A DNA stretch of 64,000 nucleotides. It comes from Brevibacterium album DSM 18261. Its GTDB lineage: Bacteria; Actinomycetota; Actinomycetes; Actinomycetales; Brevibacteriaceae. Position numbers and translations under genes: made by a program. The stretch lies in the NCBI RefSeq assembly GCF_000426445.1, contig NZ_KE384526.1, forward strand, positions 62,001-126,000, read 5' to 3'. Positions 10,359 through 19,095 of the stretch are shown piece by piece. Positions within the stretch are counted from its first letter, which is position 1. The number at the start of each line of letters is the position of its first letter. The notes beneath the pieces are model-generated. The model did no database searches. It was given only the letters and a program-made list of their open reading frames with translations, and was not told the origin of the DNA.

Positions 10359-11119
10359 GCACCGCACAGGAGGCCGCAGTCCCCCGCCGCCCGCAGCGGC
10401 GCGTCCAGTCCGTCGACCGCACGATCGACGTGCTCGAGGCGCTCACGGCGGCGGGCGGAGCGGCCCGCTCCAAGGAGGTCGCCGAGGCTGCGGGCCTGCC
10501 CGTGCCGACGGTCCATCGCCTCCTCGCGACCCTCGTGGCGCGCGGCTACGTGCTGCAGCTCCCGGATCGGAGCTACTGCCTGGGCTCGCGGCTCGTGCGC
10601 CTGGGCGCTGTGGCCGCCCAGCAGTCCGGCTCTCATGTGCAGCCGGTGCTGGACCGCCTCGTGGCGCGCCTCGAGGAGACGGTGAACCTGGCCTTCTGCA
10701 CCCAGGAGGCGATGACCTACGTCGCGCAGTCGGCCTCCCACCGGTCGATGCGCATGTTCACGGAGGTGGGGCGCAGGGTCCCGCTCCACTCCTCCGGAGT
10801 CGGCAAGGCCGTCCTCGCCGCCCTCCCGAACGAGGAGGTCACGGCGCTCCTGACGGCGGACGCCGGGCCCCGGGGCGCCGAGGCGGTGCTCACCGAGATC
10901 CGCCGGGCGCGCCGGACCGGGTACGCGGTCGACGACGAGGAGCAGGAGGCCGGCGTCCGCTGCCTGGCCGTGCCCGTCCCCGGCGCGCCCGCTCCCGCCG
11001 CGCTGTCCGTCTCCGCGCCGAGCTCCCGGCTCGTGCCCGAGGTCTATGAGGCCGTCGCACACCAGCTCAGGGCGGCGGCCCGCGAGCTGACCGCACACTG
11101 GGCCGAAACCGCTGAGTGA
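10355..11119 (+). CDS. IclR-family transcriptional regulator
   Basis: A 254-residue dimeric regulator. The N-terminal winged helix-turn-helix spans residues 17-80 ([15 protein letters not shown]...[21 protein letters not shown]). The C-terminal IclR effector domain carries the characteristic [17 protein letters not shown] and [20 protein letters not shown] segments. The GTG start overlaps the permease stop by 4 nt. IclR proteins usually control the transporter or catabolic operon beside them, so the targets are probably the permease, oxidase and malate synthase genes through the site at 8311-8338. The stop codon lies inside the left arm of a 26-bp palindrome that can terminate transcription. 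The effector (glyoxylate, glycolate or lactate) is not known. Confidence 0.93.
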   Translation: MSTAQEAAVPRRPQRRVQSVDRTIDVLEALTAAGGAARSKEVAEAAGLPVPTVHRLLATLVARGYVLQLPDRSYCLGSRLVRLGAVAAQQSGSHVQPVLDRLVARLEETVNLAFCTQEAMTYVAQSASHRSMRMFTEVGRRVPLHSSGVGKAVLAALPNEEVTALLTADAGPRGAEAVLTEIRRARRTGYAVDDEEQEAGVRCLAVPVPGAPAPAALSVSAPSSRLVPEVYEAVAHQLRAAARELTAHWAETAE

Positions 11120-11173
11120 GCGGTTCCTGTCGGTCTGCGACGCTCGAACCGACAGGAACCGCTCACTCAGCGG
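11109..11173. repeat. palindromic repeat copy 1, bidirectional terminator
   Basis: A perfect 26-bp inverted repeat (11109-11134 and 11148-11173) with a 13-nt loop. It overlaps the iclR stop codon and lies 8 nt from the stop of the convergent RNase J gene. Its 51-nt core (11116-11166) has the same length and closely related sequence in two other gene-end hairpins, at 45541-45591 and 51870-51920. Confidence 0.85.
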
Positions 11174-11180
11174 AATGGGA

Positions 11181-12866
11181 TCAGACCACGACGACCATCG
11201 GGACGATCATGGGCTGACGGCGCAGCTTCGACGAGATCCAGCGGCCGATCGTCCGGCGGATGATCTGCTGCAGCTGGTGCCGGTCCTTCGTGCCGTTCCG
11301 GATCGCCTCGAGCACGGCGGCCTCGATCTTGGGCGAGATGGAGGCGAACACGGTCTGGTCCTCGGCCACGCCGCGGGTGTGGATCTCCGGGCCCGCGACG
11401 ATCTGCCTGCGCGAGAGGTCGACGGCCATGAAGACGGAGACGAAGCCCTCGCCGGCGAGCGTGAGCCGGTCCTTGAGATCGGCCTCGGTGATCGCGCCCA
11501 CGGTGGAGCCGTCCACGAAGAGGTCCTGCGTGGGATAGGCGCCGGCGACGTGCGGCTTGCCGTCCACGAGGTCCACGGCGTAGCCGTTCTCCGCGAGGAT
11601 GATGTTCTCCTCCGGCACCCCGGTCTGCTCCGCGAGCTCGGCGTTGGCGAGCAGGTGGCGCCATTCGCCGTGGACCGGCATGACGCCGGCGGGCCGGACG
11701 ATGTTGTAGCAGTAGAGGAGCTCGCCGGCGGAGGCGTGGCCGGAGACGTGGATCTTCGCCGAGCCCTTGTGCACGACCTTCGCGCCGAGCTTCATGAGCC
11801 CGTTGATGACCCGGAAGACCGCGTTCTCGTTGCCGGGGATGAGCGAGGAGGCGAGGATGACCATATCGTCCTCGCCCACCTCGACGCGGTGGTTGCGGTT
11901 GGCCATGCGCGAGAGCGCGGCCATCGGCTCGCCCTGGCTGCCGGTGCTCATGAGCACCACCTGGTCGTCCGGGTAGTCGTCGACCTTCTTCATGTCGATG
12001 AGGATGCCCGGCGGCACGTCGAGGTAGCCGAGGTCCTGGGCGATCTTCATGTTGCGCACCATCGACCGGCCCACGAAGGCGACCTTGCGCCCGTGCTCAT
12101 TGGCAGCCTCGAGCACCTGCTGGACGCGGTGCACGTGCGAGGCGAACGAGGCGACGATGATGCGCCGCTGCGCCTGCCCGAAGAGGTTGACGAGAACGGA
12201 CTTGATGTCCTTCTCGTGTGCGGTGAAGCCCGGCACCTCGGCGTTCGTGGAGTCCGTGAGGAACAGGTCGACGCCCTCCTCGCCCAGACGGGCGAACGCG
12301 CGCAGGTCCGTGATGCGGCCGTCGAGCGGGAGCTGGTCCATCTTGAAGTCGCCCGTGTGGAGGACGGAGCCCGCGCCCGTGCGGATCATCACCGCGAGCG
12401 CGTCCGGGATGGAGTGGTTGACCGCCACGAACTCGACGTCGAAGGGACCCAGCTGGTCCGTGTCGCCCTCGCTCACCACGCGGGTCACGCCCTTGATGCG
12501 GTGTTCCTTGAGCTTGGCCTCGATGAGGGCCAGCGTGAGGCGGGAGCCGAGGATCGGGATGTCCTCGCGGCCGCGCAGCAGATAGGGCACCGCACCGATG
12601 TGGTCCTCGTGGCCGTGCGTGAGGACGAGGCCGACGATCTGGTCGTAGCGGCCCTCGAGGTAGGTGAGGTCCGGGAGGATGAGGTCCACGCCGGGCTGCT
12701 CCTCCTCGGGGAACAGCACACCGGCGTCCACGATGAGGAGTTTGCCGTGGTACTCGAACACGGTCATGTTGCGGCCCACCTCGCCGAGGCCGCCGAGGGC
12801 TACGATGCGCAGCGCCTCCGGGTCGGCCTTGCGGGGCTTGCCGATCTCAGGCAGGAAGGTCTTCAC
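11181..12866 (-). CDS. rnj: ribonuclease J
   Basis: A metallo-beta-lactamase/beta-CASP nuclease for mRNA decay and rRNA maturation with 5' exo- and endonuclease activity. The 561-residue product carries the metal motif HGHEDH at residues 84-89, the LHTGDFKMDQ and FLTDSTNAE segments, the beta-CASP region with GSQGEPMAALSRMA, and SGHASAGEL. The GTG start overlaps the dapA stop as GTGA, and AAAGGAG lies 12 nt upstream, so translation is probably coupled. This dapA-rnj order is typical of actinobacteria. The final residues are hydrophobic (QPMIVPMVVVV), as in related proteins. It converges with iclR across a shared terminator hairpin. Confidence 0.96.
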   Translation of the reverse strand: MKTFLPEIGKPRKADPEALRIVALGGLGEVGRNMTVFEYHGKLLIVDAGVLFPEEEQPGVDLILPDLTYLEGRYDQIVGLVLTHGHEDHIGAVPYLLRGREDIPILGSRLTLALIEAKLKEHRIKGVTRVVSEGDTDQLGPFDVEFVAVNHSIPDALAVMIRTGAGSVLHTGDFKMDQLPLDGRITDLRAFARLGEEGVDLFLTDSTNAEVPGFTAHEKDIKSVLVNLFGQAQRRIIVASFASHVHRVQQVLEAANEHGRKVAFVGRSMVRNMKIAQDLGYLDVPPGILIDMKKVDDYPDDQVVLMSTGSQGEPMAALSRMANRNHRVEVGEDDMVILASSLIPGNENAVFRVINGLMKLGAKVVHKGSAKIHVSGHASAGELLYCYNIVRPAGVMPVHGEWRHLLANAELAEQTGVPEENIILAENGYAVDLVDGKPHVAGAYPTQDLFVDGSTVGAITEADLKDRLTLAGEGFVSVFMAVDLSRRQIVAGPEIHTRGVAEDQTVFASISPKIEAAVLEAIRNGTKDRHQLQQIIRRTIGRWISSKLRRQPMIVPMVVVV

Positions 12867-13783
12867 GTCAGGTAATCGCTCCTTTGGAGAGCCCGGCGCA
12901 CGAACTCCACCTGTGCTGCGTCCGCGGGCAGCAGCGGAAGCCGTGTGGCCCGTGTGCCGAGGACGCCCTGGAGTTCGAGGGCCGCCTTGACGGCGACCAC
13001 ACCGGGCATGTGGTTCATGATCGCGTCCACGAGGGGGACGAGCTCCCACGCAATGGCGCGGGCCGCCGCGAAGTCATCGCTCGCGGCATGGGAGACGAGG
13101 GCGCTCAGCCGGTCCGCGGCGACGTGTCCCACGACGGACACGATGCCGACGGCACCCACGGACATGAGCGGCAGGTTGAGCGCGTCCTCGCCCGAGTAGT
13201 AGGCGAGGGCGCCGGTGCTGAGCACGTCCGCGGCGAGGTCGAGGCGCCCCTTGGCGTCCTTGACCGCGAGGATCCGCGGGTGCTCGGCGAGGGCGAGGAG
13301 GGTGGGGGTCTCGAGCGGGACGCCGCTGCGGCCGGGGATGTCGTAGAGCATGACCGGCAGGTCCGTGGAGTCCGCGACCGCCCGCGTGTGGGCGGTGATC
13401 GCGGCCTGGCTGGGCTTCGAGTAGTAGGGGGTGACGACGAGGAGGCCGTCGGCTCCGGCCGCTGCCGCCTCCCGGGCGAGCGCGAGGGTGTGCGCGGTGT
13501 CGTTCGTGCCCACACCGGCGATGACCTTCGCGCGGCCGCCTGCGGCCGCGCGCACGATCCGGAGGAGCTCGGCCTTCTCCGCGTCCGAGGTGGTGGGCGA
13601 CTCCCCCGTGGTCCCGGAGACCACGAGCATGTCGTTGCCCAGGCCGATGAGATGGTCCGCGACGGCCTCCGCGGCCTTCGCATCGAGCACTCCGTCAGCG
13701 GTGAACGGAGTGATCATCGCGGTCCCCACCCGCCCGAAGGCGTCGAGGGCAGCACGCGCTGCGGAGTCATCTATCATGGCCAT
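12863..13783 (-). CDS. dapA: 4-hydroxy-tetrahydrodipicolinate synthase
   Basis: Condenses pyruvate with aspartate semialdehyde, the first committed step of lysine and diaminopimelate synthesis. The 306-residue TIM barrel shows VSGTTGESPT near residue 60, YYSKPSQ, YDIPGRSGV, and the Schiff-base lysine in ILAVKDAKG (Lys175). The start at 13783 is supported by a TAGGAT -10 box that ends 6 nt before the ATG, which predicts a leaderless message. The 3' end overlaps rnj by 4 nt. dapB lies about 2.5 kb away, separated by a divergent DUF418 gene and a small membrane protein gene, so the two lysine genes are in different transcripts. Confidence 0.96.
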   Translation of the reverse strand: MAMIDDSAARAALDAFGRVGTAMITPFTADGVLDAKAAEAVADHLIGLGNDMLVVSGTTGESPTTSDAEKAELLRIVRAAAGGRAKVIAGVGTNDTAHTLALAREAAAAGADGLLVVTPYYSKPSQAAITAHTRAVADSTDLPVMLYDIPGRSGVPLETPTLLALAEHPRILAVKDAKGRLDLAADVLSTGALAYYSGEDALNLPLMSVGAVGIVSVVGHVAADRLSALVSHAASDDFAAARAIAWELVPLVDAIMNHMPGVVAVKAALELQGVLGTRATRLPLLPADAAQVEFVRRALQRSDYLT

Positions 13784-13789
13784 GCGAGA

Positions 13790-13795
13790 ATCCTA
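13790..13795 (-). promoter_or_regulatory. candidate -10 box for leaderless dapA
   Basis: Minus-strand TAGGAT, then 6 nt (tctcgc), then ATG. The spacing puts the transcription start at or next to the first base of the start codon. Confidence 0.5.
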
Positions 13796-13829
13796 CCCGC
13801 CGCGGACGGCAGAGAGGCACAGGCTCTCA

Positions 13830-15062
13830 GTGCACAAGACACACGGCCGGATCCTCGGCCTCGATCTGGCCCGCGGGATCGCCCTGTTCGGGATGATCGC
13901 CACACACGTCCTCCCCCGCATGGACGCGGCCGGGGAGCTCACCTTCGTCGCGCAGTTCCAGGGGCGGGCCTCGGCGCTGTTCGCCGTCCTCGCGGGCGTG
14001 TCGATCGTGCTCTCCACCCGGCGCACGCTCGAGGTCCCGGGACTGCGCGGCTGGGCCGCCGCGGCGGCGGGCCTGACCGTCCGCGGCCTCTTCATCGGCC
14101 TGCTGGGCCTGGCTCTGGGCGAGCTGCCGAGCGGGATCGCGGTCATCCTCGTCAACTACGGCGCCCTCTTCGTGATCGCCGCGCTGTTCCTCCGCCTGCC
14201 CGCATGGGCGCTGGGGCCGGGAGCGGCCCTGTGGTTCCTCCTCACCCCGCAGCTCTCGCACGTCCTCCGGTCGGATCCGGCGTTCGCGGACATGCCGCTC
14301 CACGTGCCCGCGTTCTCCCTCGTCGGCGATCCCGACATGTGGGTGGGCCTCGTGCTCACCGCCTACTATCCGCTCCTGCAGTGGACGGGATACATCCTGC
14401 TGGGCATGTGGCTCGCGCGGACGGACTGGTCCGCCGTGAGCCGGCGCGTGCTGCTCGTCGTCATGGGGCTGGCGGTGTCCGTGCTCGCGGCCTCGATCTC
14501 CTCCCTGCTCATGACGTTCCGCGGGATGGAGGTGCTGGAATCGCTCTATGCGACCGGGATCATGGCCGACGGCCACTCCTATGTCGAACGGCTCATCATG
14601 CTGGGCGCCTACGGGGTGACGCCCGCGGACTCCGCGTGGTGGCTCGCGACGTCCGGCCCGCACTCGGGGACGACGTTCGACCTCGTGCACACCTCCGGCA
14701 TCGCGCTCGCCGTCATCGGCCTGTGCCTGCTCGCCGGGCCCTGGCTGGAGCGGCACGCCTGGCTGCATGCCTGGCTCTCGCGGCCCGGTTCCATGCCGCT
14801 GAGCATGTACACGCTGCACATCGTGATCGTCTCGACGATCGCGGCGACTGCCGGTGAGGGCGATGTCGACATCGCGGCCTGGACGTCCTTCGCGGTCAAC
14901 ATCGCCGCGCTCATCGTCGTCTCGCTGGTCTGGTCGTCCCTCGTCAGCCGCCGAGGCCCGCTCGAGTCGCTCAGCTCCTTCGCCGTCCGCGGGGTGACGG
15001 AGGCGGTGCTGGGCCCGACCGGGAGGACCCGGACCGGCACCGCGACTGCGGGCTGGGGCTGA
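13830..15062 (+). CDS. DUF418/DUF1624-type membrane acyltransferase-like protein
   Basis: A polytopic membrane protein of 410 residues with about ten hydrophobic segments. The N-terminus RILGLDLARGIALFGMIATH matches the HGSNAT-like (DUF1624) acyltransferase core. The C-terminal part (SGTTFDLVHTSGIALAVIG and RPGSMPLSMYTLHIVI) matches DUF418. The family is thought to move acyl groups across the membrane onto surface glycans, but the substrate here is unknown. The GTG at 13830 was chosen because an alternative ATG at 13782 would overlap the divergent dapA start; GAGAGG lies 12 nt upstream of the GTG, so the start is uncertain. It converges with the TPR-like gene. There is no sign of foreign origin. 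Confidence 0.8.
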   Translation: MHKTHGRILGLDLARGIALFGMIATHVLPRMDAAGELTFVAQFQGRASALFAVLAGVSIVLSTRRTLEVPGLRGWAAAAAGLTVRGLFIGLLGLALGELPSGIAVILVNYGALFVIAALFLRLPAWALGPGAALWFLLTPQLSHVLRSDPAFADMPLHVPAFSLVGDPDMWVGLVLTAYYPLLQWTGYILLGMWLARTDWSAVSRRVLLVVMGLAVSVLAASISSLLMTFRGMEVLESLYATGIMADGHSYVERLIMLGAYGVTPADSAWWLATSGPHSGTTFDLVHTSGIALAVIGLCLLAGPWLERHAWLHAWLSRPGSMPLSMYTLHIVIVSTIAATAGEGDVDIAAWTSFAVNIAALIVVSLVWSSLVSRRGPLESLSSFAVRGVTEAVLGPTGRTRTGTATAGWG

Positions 15063-15098
15063 GTCCGCGCTCGTGCGGCGGTCGGCCTCGGACGCCGC

Positions 15099-15569
15099 TC
15101 AGGCCGCGGCGGGCGGCTCCCGGTGCATCCGGATCGCCCGGCGCATCGTGGCGCGGGCATTCTTCCTGTCCCCCGAGGCGTCATAGGCGCATGAGAGGCG
15201 GAACCACGAGCGCCAGTCCTCCGGGGCCGCCTCGGCCTCGGCGCGGTACTTCTCGAACTCCGCGTCCGCGGCCTCGCGGACGATCCGGCCGCCGGGGGTG
15301 CGCGGCAGGGTGTCCGGCGGCAGGCCTCCCTCGGACTCCAGGATGCCGGCGAGCTGCTCCGTGCGCGTGCCGAAGAGCAGCTCCCGGAACAGCGCCCATG
15401 CCCCGATGACCGGCAGGGCGAAGAGCGCCAGTCCCAGTGCCTTGGCGATGAGCGAGTCGTCCGTGAGCATGATCCAGCCGCGCTGGGCCGTGAACACGAG
15501 GTAGAGCACGAGCCCCGCCGTGACGACGAGGACGCCCAGCTTGGCCTTCGTCATCCGCAGCGCGCTCAT
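15099..15569 (-). CDS. small membrane protein with TPR-like tail
   Basis: A 156-residue protein with two membrane helices (about residues 8-28 and 40-63), then a cytoplasmic tail. The tail ends DWRSWFRLSCAYDASGDRKNARATMRRAIRMH, which resembles a single tetratricopeptide repeat. The ATG overlaps the dapB stop as ATGA, so it is co-translated with dapB. Similar proteins follow dapB in other actinobacteria, but I know of no function. The partner bound by the helical tail is unknown. Confidence 0.75.
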   Translation of the reverse strand: MSALRMTKAKLGVLVVTAGLVLYLVFTAQRGWIMLTDDSLIAKALGLALFALPVIGAWALFRELLFGTRTEQLAGILESEGGLPPDTLPRTPGGRIVREAADAEFEKYRAEAEAAPEDWRSWFRLSCAYDASGDRKNARATMRRAIRMHREPPAAA

Positions 15570-16318
15570 GCGAGGTCCAGATAGGACTCGAGGCCGTGGT
15601 CGAGTCCGCTCCGCTGCCCGATCTGCCGCACGGCGGTGAGGATGCCGGGCATGAACGCGCGGGTGGAGAAGGTGTCGGTCCGAATGGTGAGCGCCTCGCC
15701 GTCGGAGCCGAACATGATCTCCTCGTGCGCGTTCATCCCCTGCTGGCGGACCGCGTGGACGTGGACGCCGTCGATGACCGCGCCGCGCGCGCCCTCCGGA
15801 TCCTGGGCGGTGGCGTCGGGCATCTCGCCGAGGCCGGCCTCGGCGCGGGCGGCCGCGATCCGCTGGGCGGTGTGGCGGGCGGTGCCCGAGGGGGCGTCGA
15901 GCTTGCGCGTGTGGTGGATCTCCATGATCTCGGCGGAGTCGAAGTGCGGTGCCGCGAGCTCCGCGAACCGCATCGCGAGCACCGCTCCGATGGAGAAGTT
16001 GGGCGCGATGAGGACCGCGACCCCGGGATGGGCGGCCAGGAGCCCGCGCAGGGCCTCGAGCCGGTCCTCGGTCCAGCCGGTCGTGCCCACGACGGTGTCG
16101 ATGCCGTGCTCGACCAGGAAGCGGACGTTCGCCTCGGTGGAGTCCGGGACCGTGAGCTCCACGGCGACGTCGACGTCGAGGTCCGCCAGGCCCTCCAGCG
16201 AGTCCGCGCTGCCCAGCGCCGCGACGAGAGTGAGCCCCTCGGCCTGTTCGACGGCTTCCACGGCATGGGAGCCCATGCGGCCCCTGGCTCCGATGACGGC
16301 GACGCGGATATCGCTCAC
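15566..16318 (-). CDS. dapB: 4-hydroxy-tetrahydrodipicolinate reductase
   Basis: Reduces the dapA product with NAD(P)H to tetrahydrodipicolinate in lysine and peptidoglycan precursor synthesis. The 250-residue product has the nucleotide-binding start VAVIGARGRMGSHAVEA, VVGTTGWTEDRL, APNFSIGA, and the catalytic stretch EIHHTRKLDAPSGTA. AGGAGA lies only 1 nt before a GTG at 16327 but 10 nt before the in-frame GTG at 16318, so I prefer the latter. The stop overlaps the downstream membrane protein gene by 4 nt. Length matches the family. Confidence 0.95.
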   Translation of the reverse strand: MSDIRVAVIGARGRMGSHAVEAVEQAEGLTLVAALGSADSLEGLADLDVDVAVELTVPDSTEANVRFLVEHGIDTVVGTTGWTEDRLEALRGLLAAHPGVAVLIAPNFSIGAVLAMRFAELAAPHFDSAEIMEIHHTRKLDAPSGTARHTAQRIAAARAEAGLGEMPDATAQDPEGARGAVIDGVHVHAVRQQGMNAHEEIMFGSDGEALTIRTDTFSTRAFMPGILTAVRQIGQRSGLDHGLESYLDLA

Positions 16319-16354
16319 GTTCTTCACTCTCCTGGGATGGTGCGACGGCTGCTG

Positions 16355-16381
16355 CCGTGCGCCCCAGAGGGGCGCACGGCG
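16355..16381 (-). terminator. hairpin downstream of the DUF3100 gene
   Basis: A perfect 12-bp stem (16355-16366 with 16370-16381) with a 3-nt loop lies between the DUF3100 stop and the dapB start, both on the minus strand. It probably insulates dapB from the upstream operon. Confidence 0.65.
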
Positions 16382-16421
16382 GTCGGCACCAGTCTACGAG
16401 GCGAGGAGGCGCGCTCTCCCC

Positions 16422-17750
16422 TCAGGAGCCTCCCGCCGCGAGCACGCCCTGGGCGATGAGCACGGAGGCGATGAAGGTGCCGCTGAGCACCGCGAGCCCC
16501 ACGGGGATGATCCGCCAGCCGATGCTGCGCAGCACCGGCACGTCCTTGCCGAGGCCCAGGCCCGCGAACACGAGCACGGGCGTGGTGAGCGGCAGGAAGT
16601 CGATCGGCGCGGTGAGCTCCAGGACGGCGCCGGACACCGGCGACCACGGGATGGACAGCAGGATCGCCAGCGTCATCGCCGTCACCAGCGAGTTGATCGG
16701 CAGGAAGCGGCGCACGACGAGCGCGATGGCGACGATCGCCACCAGCACGGCGAAGCCCGGGAGGACCTCGGCGGTGATCCTGCCTTCGAAGGCCCACACC
16801 GAGGCGATCATCGCGACGGTGGTCATCGCCAGCAGCGCCCAGCGGGAGGCGGGCGGACCGGCGGACTCCGCCTCGGCCTCCTGGTACTCAGCCACGGAGG
16901 CCTCCGGGGCGCCGGCCTGTCCCGCACCGGGGGCCACGGCAACTCGCTGCCGCCGCGTGAGCAGCCGGTAGAAGCGATCCGCCAGCGGCAGGGCGATGTA
17001 GACGCCCACATAGAGCCCCAGCGCGGAGCTGAGGAGATTGCTCAGGGCGGCGAGCCCGAGGATCTGGTCCGTCATCTCCGGGAACGCCGCGGTCACGGAA
17101 TTGGCCGCGGCCGCCATCATCGAGCCCGAGCCCACACCGGAGCCCATCGCGAGCGCCAGCGGGTTGAACCAGCCGGAGCCGGCCATGACCGAGGCGAGGA
17201 GGCCCAGCCACAGCGCGCCGAAGACCGTGCCGAAGACGTACATCGAGAGCACACCGCGCAGCTCCCGCGAATCCGCCCCGAAGCGCTCGCCCACCATGAC
17301 GAAGGAGCCTTCGCGGCAGGTCGAGAACGTCGCCCCCACCGAGGCCCGCCCCATCCCGAGCGCCACCGCCAGCGGCAGGCCCACGAGGATGGTGCCGAGG
17401 TTGCCGATCTCCTGCAGGACGAGCGCGGGCCCCACCTCGAGGATGAGCTCGATGTTGTCGCCCACGTTGAAGGCCAGCCGGGTGGCGAGCAGCAGGACGC
17501 CCACCTGCAGCGCGGCCGATGCCGCCTGCTGGACGGCCGGCGGGAAGGGCTTCACCCTCTGGATGCTGATCGCAGCGCCCAGCAGAAGGCCCCAGATGAG
17601 CGGGAGGAGGGTCAGCGTGCCGATCCCGATCCCGAACTCGAAGGTGCCGATGAGCTCGGCGACGACGGCGAGCAGCAGCGCCAGCAGCGTGAGCGGGACA
17701 TAGCGGCGCAGGCCGGCCGCGAAACGGTTCTCTGCCGTCACGGAGCTCAT
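16422..17750 (-). CDS. DUF3100 family membrane protein, likely permease
   Basis: A 442-residue integral membrane protein with about eleven hydrophobic segments. A hydrophilic loop at about residues 275-305 divides it into two halves. The Gly/Ser/Met-rich segment PLALAMGSGVGSGSMMAAAANS near residue 205 and GLGLGKDVPVL near the C-terminus are features of the DUF3100 group, which is transporter-like. The ATG overlaps the stop of the M20 amidohydrolase gene as ATGA. The strict coupling suggests that it imports or exports the amidohydrolase substrate or product. Direction and substrate are unknown. Confidence 0.78.
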   Translation of the reverse strand: MSSVTAENRFAAGLRRYVPLTLLALLLAVVAELIGTFEFGIGIGTLTLLPLIWGLLLGAAISIQRVKPFPPAVQQAASAALQVGVLLLATRLAFNVGDNIELILEVGPALVLQEIGNLGTILVGLPLAVALGMGRASVGATFSTCREGSFVMVGERFGADSRELRGVLSMYVFGTVFGALWLGLLASVMAGSGWFNPLALAMGSGVGSGSMMAAAANSVTAAFPEMTDQILGLAALSNLLSSALGLYVGVYIALPLADRFYRLLTRRQRVAVAPGAGQAGAPEASVAEYQEAEAESAGPPASRWALLAMTTVAMIASVWAFEGRITAEVLPGFAVLVAIVAIALVVRRFLPINSLVTAMTLAILLSIPWSPVSGAVLELTAPIDFLPLTTPVLVFAGLGLGKDVPVLRSIGWRIIPVGLAVLSGTFIASVLIAQGVLAAGGS

Positions 17751-18976
17751 GCGCGCACCGCCGCGTCCTGCGCGGAGCCTCCGTGCCGCTCCGCCATGCG
17801 CGCGGCATATCCCGGGCGCTCGGCCTGCTCTGCCAGCAGAGCCGCCCGCTGCTCGGCATCCGCGGCCACCGCGATGACCGCAACCGCCATGCTCAGCGCC
17901 CCGTCGCGCACCGCCTCGTCCGCGGCCGGGCTGAGCGCATCGGCGGCGAAGCCCTCGGTGTGCGGCGGGTGCTCGGTGCCGCGCACCGCGACGATCGGGT
18001 GGAGCGCCGGCAGGTGCTGCGAGACATTGCCCATGTCCGTGGACCCGCCGGACAGCCCCTTCTCCCCGGCGAGCTCGCGGCCGCAGGCCTCGGCCGCACG
18101 CGCATAGGCCTCGGCCAGGCGCGGATCGTGGACGAGCGGCGCGTACTCCGGCTCCGTCTCCTCGATGACCAGCTCGCAGCCGGTGGCCAGGGCGCCGGCT
18201 TCGAAGCACCGCCGGACTCGCTCATCCAGGGTGCGCAGCTCCGCGATGTCGAATTCCCGGACCTCGAAGTCCACGACGGTGCGGGCGGGAATGATGTTGG
18301 TGGCCTCCCCTCCCTCGCGGACGAAGGAGGCGATGCGCGCGGTCGCGGGCAGCTGCTGCCGGAGCAGACCGAGGGCGACCTGGGCGACGACGGCGGCGTC
18401 CCCCGCGTTCACGCCCTGCGTGGGAGCCGCAGCGGCGTGGGCGGCACGGCCGGTGAACGTCGCCGAGTACCGGCACACGCCCTGTGACCCCGAGACCGCC
18501 GGATGCGCGTCGAGCGGCCCCGGATGGATCATGAGCGAGACCGTGAGATCGTCGAAGGCCCCGGCCTCGAGCATGAGCACCTTGCCGCCCCCGTGCTCCT
18601 CCGCCGGAGTGCCGATCGCCTTGACGGTGAGCCCCAGCTCGTCCGCGACCTCCGCGAGGCCGAGGACGGCACCCAGGCCGGCCGTGGCGATGATGTTGTG
18701 TCCGCAGGCATGCCCGATGCCGGGCAGCGCGTCGTACTCGAGGCACACGCCCACCGTGAAATCGCCCGTGCCGTAGGTGCCGACGAAGGCGGTAGGCAGT
18801 CCCGCGACGCCGGTCTCGACCGAGAACCCGGCTCCGCGCAGCTCCTCGCACAGCACGGCCGCGGACCGGTGCTCCTCGAAGGCGAGTTCGGCGAAGCCGT
18901 GGATCGCATGGCTGAGCTCGAGCAGCCGCGGCTCGGCACTGCGCACCGCTGCGGCCGCGCGCTCCTGGACGGTCAT
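17747..18976 (-). CDS. M20-family metal amidohydrolase (ACY1L2/PM20D2-like)
   Basis: A 409-residue cytoplasmic binuclear zinc amidohydrolase. Members of this subfamily cleave N-acyl amino acids, p-aminobenzoyl-glutamate or odd dipeptides. Metal-site features are GHACGHN near residue 100 and GTPAEEHGGGK with the catalytic Glu near 135. HPG, a dimerisation domain from about residue 175 to 285 (GRAAHAAAAPTQGVNAGDA), and a C-terminal STDMGNVSQHLP then HTEGF also fit. I chose the ATG at 18976 because GGGGGAG lies 8 nt upstream; the ATG two codons earlier is too close to it. There is no signal peptide. It heads a two-gene operon with DUF3100 and is divergent from a tandem Lrp regulator. Confidence 0.88.
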   Translation of the reverse strand: MTVQERAAAAVRSAEPRLLELSHAIHGFAELAFEEHRSAAVLCEELRGAGFSVETGVAGLPTAFVGTYGTGDFTVGVCLEYDALPGIGHACGHNIIATAGLGAVLGLAEVADELGLTVKAIGTPAEEHGGGKVLMLEAGAFDDLTVSLMIHPGPLDAHPAVSGSQGVCRYSATFTGRAAHAAAAPTQGVNAGDAAVVAQVALGLLRQQLPATARIASFVREGGEATNIIPARTVVDFEVREFDIAELRTLDERVRRCFEAGALATGCELVIEETEPEYAPLVHDPRLAEAYARAAEACGRELAGEKGLSGGSTDMGNVSQHLPALHPIVAVRGTEHPPHTEGFAADALSPAADEAVRDGALSMAVAVIAVAADAEQRAALLAEQAERPGYAARMAERHGGSAQDAAVRA

Positions 18977-19033
18977 GGACATGTCTCCCCCTGGGTCTGA
19001 ACGGACGAACGCCACAGGTGATTCTCCGGTGCC

Positions 19034-19095
19034 TTGCATCACATCCACCCAGCTTGCAGGATTCCACCATGAAGTACTTTTCCATGCAAGATTCC
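19034..19095. promoter_or_regulatory. candidate Lrp-type operator array
   Basis: TTGCAT (19034-19039) is followed by TGCAGGATTCC (19055-19065) and TGCAAGATTCC (19085-19095). The last two are direct repeats exactly 30 nt apart, about three helical turns. The start ATG of the regulator lies between them, so binding could repress its own gene and the divergent amidohydrolase operon. Confidence 0.45.

Noticed and set aside
8577..10367. 596-codon minus-strand frame opposite the permease gene
   Set aside because: The composition is highly charged (Glu/Arg/Gly/Asp/His) with no hydrophobic pattern, as expected of the complement of a membrane protein gene.
11109..11173. Perfect 26-bp inverted repeat considered as an insertion sequence end or a miniature transposon
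   Set aside because: There is no transposase or target-site duplication, and the two arms lie only 13 nt apart. A hairpin terminator/REP-like element explains it better.
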